DNA of 15,754 bases from JAMLGJ01 sp047972145 (GTDB taxonomy: Bacteria > Actinomycetota > Acidimicrobiia > Acidimicrobiales > Microtrichaceae). Position 1 is the stretch's first letter. Each line of letters opens with the position of its first letter. Location: assembly GCA_047972145.1 (NCBI GenBank), contig JBKEAI010000018.1, positions 1 to 15,754 on the forward strand. Reading direction: 5' to 3'. This document shows, in pieces, positions 12,903-15,754 of this stretch. Position numbers and translations under genes: made by a program. The notes beneath the pieces were generated by a model. It did not search any database. It was given only the letters and a program-made list of their open reading frames with translations, and was not told the DNA's origin.

Positions 12903-14017
12903 GCGTCATCGACCGCCACACCGTGACCGCGACCATCGGCGGGATCCCTGTCGAGGTGATCGAGGCCGAGACGACGCTGGATCGGGGATGGTCGCCCTAC
13001 GCGCAGGGCACCCTCACTATCGCCGCGCCCGCGCTCATGGCGATCCTGGACCCCCGCCGCCGCGCCCCCATCACCATTCGCCACCGCCGCCGCTACAGCG
13101 ACTCCCTCACCTTCGCCGAGGTCTCCACCCTGCACGCGGGCCTCACCTTCGCCGAGGTCAGCGAAGCGTTCAATGGAATGACCATGTCGCAGATGTCGGC
13201 CCTGTACCGCACCGACTGGAACGCTGCCGGTCCACATGGTGAGGGCGGCTCCGTGGTGATTGATGCCTGGCTGACCGGCGCGGCCCGCTCGCGCACTGAT
13301 CCCGACGTGTGGCGGGTGTCGTGGTGCGGGGACGAGCAGCGCGCGCTCACGCGGCTGGCGTCGGCGGCACGGTGGACGCCAGGCGGGTCCACCGTGCGGA
13401 CCATCGCTGCCGAAGCGCTCATGCGTGCCGGACTCGATGCGACCCTGGGGGGCTCCGGCGATGCCGCGGTCGCCGCCGACGACGACGGCGATATGCCGGT
13501 CTGGCAGGCGGGCGTGTCGTGCTGGGACTACCTGCAACCCATCGTCGCCGCCGCCGATTTGCGTCTCTACGCCGACGAAGCCCGCCAGTGGCACATCGCC
13601 GACGACACCGACCCCATCGGCTCCTGCACCATCGGCCCCGAAGCCACCGAAGTGCACGACACCTGGGACACCGACAACGGTCTCTTCTACGACCACGCCG
13701 TACTCGTCTACGAATGGGAAACCAAGACTGGTGTGCAGAAGACCGCCGTGGATGCGTTCATGGGCGGGGCGGTGTCGGGCTACACCGAGACCGTACCAGG
13801 CAGGCTCACCCGCAAGGGCCGCGCCGAACGCATCGTCAGGCGCGCGCAGCAGCGCGCCCTGTCCCAGGACTGGGACACCGTCGCCGACTACACCATCCGG
13901 CCAGGCCAGGCCGCGACCATCACCCCCGACACCGCGACAGGGATCGTGGAAGCCGTCACCTGGACCTACCCCGCCGCCCGCGCCCGCGTCACCATCTCCA
14001 CCGTCACCACCCCATAA
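12899..14017 (+). CDS. Minor tail protein, tail-tip hub (Tal-like)
   Basis: This 372-residue protein starts at ATG 12899, which overlaps the previous stop. Its N-terminal part (1-65) resembles the strand-rich first domain of gp27-like hubs. It then has three 12-residue repeats (70-81, 82-93, 94-105; L/M-T-F/M-x-x-x-S), a helical-strand middle (about 120-260), and an ending domain (280-372) with GQAATITPD and the VTISTVTTP strand. Lying after the Dit-like gene it is the likely baseplate hub that plugs the tube and bears fibres. No lytic domain is visible. A 19-bp gap with AGGAAGG leads to the next gene. Confidence 0.72.
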   Translation: MSVIDRHTVTATIGGIPVEVIEAETTLDRGWSPYAQGTLTIAAPALMAILDPRRRAPITIRHRRRYSDSLTFAEVSTLHAGLTFAEVSEAFNGMTMSQMSALYRTDWNAAGPHGEGGSVVIDAWLTGAARSRTDPDVWRVSWCGDEQRALTRLASAARWTPGGSTVRTIAAEALMRAGLDATLGGSGDAAVAADDDGDMPVWQAGVSCWDYLQPIVAAADLRLYADEARQWHIADDTDPIGSCTIGPEATEVHDTWDTDNGLFYDHAVLVYEWETKTGVQKTAVDAFMGGAVSGYTETVPGRLTRKGRAERIVRRAQQRALSQDWDTVADYTIRPGQAATITPDTATGIVEAVTWTYPAARARVTISTVTTP

Positions 14018-14036
14018 CCACAGGAAGGCCCCACTC

Positions 14037-14522
14037 ATGCCGATCACCCCGATAGACCCAGACGAACCCTTCGACCCCCTCGCAGGCGCACTCAACGCCC
14101 GCCTGGAAGAAATCGCGCTCGAGTTCTCGCGGGTGCAGGCCCTCGCGATCCAGCCCGTGGTTGCCCCCATCACCCCCAACAACGCATCGAACATCTCCGT
14201 GGACATCGGGGAGGTACAGCGCATCGGGGGCCTCGTGATCGCCAGGTTCGACCTCGGCCTGGTCACCGAGAACTACTGGTGCAACTCGACCTGGAGAAAC
14301 GTCGGCGTGATCCCCGTCGGCTACCGCCCCGCGACCCCACGCATCGAGGGCATCGCAGCCGGATACTCCGCCACCGCCACCGCAATCGCCCGAGCCCTCC
14401 GCGCCTCCTGCACCTCGAACACCATCCAAGTGTGTGCGTGGAACTCGGCGGCCGCGCCCATCGCGTCACGCGCCATGGGACAACTCGTGTGGCTCACCAC
14501 CGACCCCCACCCCGCCGCATGA
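14037..14522 (+). CDS. Short tail fibre / receptor-binding candidate
   Basis: This 161-residue protein starts at ATG 14037, with CAGGAAGG 8 bases before. An N-terminal helix (13-40) suggests trimer formation or hub attachment. Residues 45-160 are strand-rich and low in charge; the pattern YWCNSTWRNVGVIPVGYRPA (80-99) resembles the C-terminal head region of many actinophage fibres. Position after the hub and before the endolysin fits a host-recognition protein. The sequence is too short to be a long fibre. Receptor and exact fold unknown. Confidence 0.55.
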   Translation: MPITPIDPDEPFDPLAGALNARLEEIALEFSRVQALAIQPVVAPITPNNASNISVDIGEVQRIGGLVIARFDLGLVTENYWCNSTWRNVGVIPVGYRPATPRIEGIAAGYSATATAIARALRASCTSNTIQVCAWNSAAAPIASRAMGQLVWLTTDPHPAA

Positions 14523-15178
14523 ACGCCCTCACCGACTGGGCCGACCAGCTCGACGGCCACTACGTGGATCGTGACGGCTACCCGCCCGAGCAGCCCTACC
14601 AATGCCACGACGTGTGGCTCGCCTACCTCACCGACATCCTCGGCGGGCAGCTCGGCGACGGCCACGCCCCCGGCGTCGAAGGCTTCACCTACGAGGTATG
14701 GCGGGCCTTTCCCCACCACCGGCCCGAGCTTCGGCATCTGCTCACGAAGCACCCCGGCAGCAGGGGCATCATGCCCGGAGATGTGGTGTTCTGGCCACCA
14801 GGGTCGAACAACCATCCCTGGTCGCACGTCGTCGTCGCGCTGTCGGCCGAAGACTCGTGGGGCACCATCGAATGCCTCTCCCAGAACCCCGGACCCGCGC
14901 AAATCACGCGGCTGTCCACCCACCAGGTGGCCGGATACCTCCGGCCCCGCACCGACCCCACGGAGGAACCAGTGACCCAAGAGGAAATCCAGAAGATCGC
15001 CACCGCCACCGCCCGCGCCACCGTCGAACGCCTGCTCGACACCAAGCTCCCACTGACCGGGAACTACAAGGGCCGCAAACAGTCTGTGGGCGCGCTCCTC
15101 GCACAGACCCCGCACCAGTTCGGCCTCATCAAAGCCCGACTCTCCACCCTCCTCAAACGACCCGGAAACCCGCGATGA
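14519..15178 (+). CDS. Endolysin with CHAP peptidase/amidase domain
   Basis: This 219-residue protein starts at ATG 14519, overlapping the upstream stop. Residues 1-143 form a CHAP domain: catalytic Cys C29 in YQCHDVW, His H103 in WSHVVV, and E118 or N123 as the third residue. It would cleave peptidoglycan crosslinks or the amide bond to the glycan. No signal peptide is seen, in line with release through a holin. Residues 150-219 are a separate basic, helical region with no recognised LysM, SH3 or choline-binding repeat; it may bind the wall or a partner. It overlaps the first membrane gene by 4 bp. Confidence 0.82.
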   Translation: MNALTDWADQLDGHYVDRDGYPPEQPYQCHDVWLAYLTDILGGQLGDGHAPGVEGFTYEVWRAFPHHRPELRHLLTKHPGSRGIMPGDVVFWPPGSNNHPWSHVVVALSAEDSWGTIECLSQNPGPAQITRLSTHQVAGYLRPRTDPTEEPVTQEEIQKIATATARATVERLLDTKLPLTGNYKGRKQSVGALLAQTPHQFGLIKARLSTLLKRPGNPR

Positions 15179-15411
15179 ACGAAGGCATGATCACCGCATT
15201 CATCGCGGGCGGTGCCGTCGTCGTCTCCGGCCTCATCGCCGCAGGCGTCACCCTCGCATCCCTCATGCTCCGCCGCATGATCCGCGCCGAGTCCACAAAC
15301 ATCAGCCTCTGGACCTACACCCGCCTCCTCATCGACCACATCTACCGCGGAGGCGTCGGACCCCCACCCGACCCACCCGAACACTTCAGACACCTCTACG
15401 AAAGCGAGTAA
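15175..15411 (+). CDS. Small single-span membrane protein, lysis cassette
   Basis: This 78-residue protein starts at ATG 15175, overlapping the endolysin stop as ATGA. One strong hydrophobic segment (about residues 5-31) is followed by the basic RRMIR (33-37) and a soluble C-terminal tail rich in Pro and His. Its place between endolysin and holin suggests a second holin, antiholin or pinholin partner. Motifs do not settle which. Confidence 0.6.
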   Translation: MNEGMITAFIAGGAVVVSGLIAAGVTLASLMLRRMIRAESTNISLWTYTRLLIDHIYRGGVGPPPDPPEHFRHLYESE

Positions 15412-15416
15412 CCCCC

Positions 15417-15632
15417 ATGCCCAACAGCCGCCGCCCCCGCCGTCGTGCGCGCCCGTTCTGGACGCTCCAGCGCCGACGCTACCTCTACAGCGTCGCAATC
15501 GCCGCCGTGCCCCTCGCATCCGCCTACGGCCTCATCACCGACGACCTCGTGCCCCCGGTGATCGCCCTCGCCGGTGCCGTACTCGCCACCGGAGGTACCG
15601 CCCTCGGACACCCCACACCCGATCAGGTGTAG
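15417..15632 (+). CDS. Holin with two membrane segments
   Basis: This 71-residue protein has a very basic N-terminus (ten Arg in the first 21 residues) and two membrane segments, at about residues 22-40 and 45-65, joined by the acidic turn TDD. That topology with both ends in the cytoplasm matches class II holins that end many actinophage lysis cassettes. It would make the membrane lesion that frees the endolysin. No clear Shine-Dalgarno precedes ATG 15417, which lies 5 bp after the previous stop, so translation may depend on coupling. Its last codons lie within the following inverted repeat. Confidence 0.72.
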   Translation: MPNSRRPRRRARPFWTLQRRRYLYSVAIAAVPLASAYGLITDDLVPPVIALAGAVLATGGTALGHPTPDQV

Positions 15633-15658
15633 CCTGGTCGACCAAGCTACACCTGATC
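15621..15658. terminator. Inverted repeat over the end of the lysis operon
   Basis: GATCAGGTGTAGC (15621-15633) pairs perfectly with GCTACACCTGATC (15646-15658). The loop contains the palindrome TGGTCGACCA. The holin TAG stop (15630-15632) lies in the 5' arm. The strong 13-bp stem suits a late-operon terminator readable from both strands, although no T-run follows. Confidence 0.6.
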
Positions 15659-15664
15659 ACAGAT

Positions 15665-15715
15665 TTGTAGGTTCCCCATCCGCCAGCAGCTGGCCGGCTT
15701 ATGGGGAACCTACAA
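15665..15715. terminator. Second, longer inverted repeat after the lysis operon
   Basis: TTGTAGGTTCCCCAT (15665-15679) pairs perfectly over 15 bp with ATGGGGAACCTACAA (15701-15715). Inside, GCCAG (15682-15686) pairs with CTGGC (15690-15694). Its symmetry suggests a bidirectional terminator between the rightward lysis genes and a possible leftward gene ending just past it. No T-run; a recombination or binding site is possible. Confidence 0.55.
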
Positions 15716-15720
15716 CGCTA

Positions 15721-15751
15721 TGCCGCGAGGGATAAGGTGCTCACCGCGGCA
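15721..15751. repeat. Third inverted repeat at the right edge
   Basis: TGCCGCG (15721-15727) pairs with CGCGGCA (15745-15751), and GGTG-CT-CACC (15736-15745) forms a dyad within it. On the minus strand this stretch could hold the last codons of a leftward gene, with stop codons available at 15718-15720 or 15710-15712. Function not known. Confidence 0.35.
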
Positions 15752-15754
15752 ACC

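Noticed and set aside
12371..14266. Minus-strand frame of 631 residues over the tail tip genes
   Set aside because: It spans three convincing plus-strand genes and has antisense-type composition and no recognised domain.
14519..15632. A hidden defence or anti-phage system in the late end
   Set aside because: The three genes have the normal endolysin and two-membrane-protein pattern of a lysis cassette. No toxin, nuclease or sensor motif was seen.

Overview
The window is a compact temperate siphovirus genome segment from a high-GC Gram-positive (actinobacterial) host. The evidence is very high GC with C- or G-ending codons, frequent GTG starts, the 3' half of a tRNA-Thr(CGU) used as an attachment core, and an HK97-type head module followed by a tape measure protein and a CHAP endolysin/holin cassette. 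Genes from about 516 to 15632 run almost entirely rightward and most are joined by 1-17 bp overlaps. The leftward genes are the repressor-like HTH gene at the left edge and a probable membrane protein gene (734-1114).

Layout. 1-187: phage attachment region with direct repeats, nested hairpins, the 3' half of tRNA-Thr(CGU) and its terminator. 55-420 (minus): XRE-family HTH repressor candidate whose 3' end is read through the tRNA core. 421-515: divergent control region with putative operators. 516-2921: early genes, namely a small HTH, a membrane protein, a winged-helix replication initiator with an origin-like element inside its coding sequence, and four small proteins, one of them excisionase/MerR-like. 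2914-3648: HNH nuclease fused to a P-loop kinase-like domain. 3649-3749: intergenic, the best place for cos. 3750-5502: small and large terminase. 5593-8414: portal and a fused protease-major capsid protein. 8417-10000: connector, tail terminator, tail tube and a gp10-like protein. 10000-14522: tape measure and minor tail proteins. 14519-15632: CHAP endolysin and two small membrane proteins (holins). 15621-15751: three consecutive inverted repeats, probably terminating the late operon.

How it fits together. The HTH protein probably represses rightward early transcription. Once that is relieved, the initiator acts at its internal origin (two perfect DnaA boxes around four 16-bp palindromes), and the HNH/terminase, head, tail and lysis genes follow as one late transcription unit. 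Sequence on both sides of the tRNA core looks phage-derived, so the core reads as attP rather than a host junction. No integrase lies inside the window. The layout predicts a leftward integrase just beyond the right edge, which in a circular map would sit between the lysis genes and attP, giving a genome of roughly 17 kb.

The points most worth a second look are the attachment core embedded in the repressor reading frame, the origin embedded in the initiator gene, the HNH-kinase fusion, the internal ribosome binding site in the protease-capsid fusion, and the 10-bp tandem repeat between terminase and portal.
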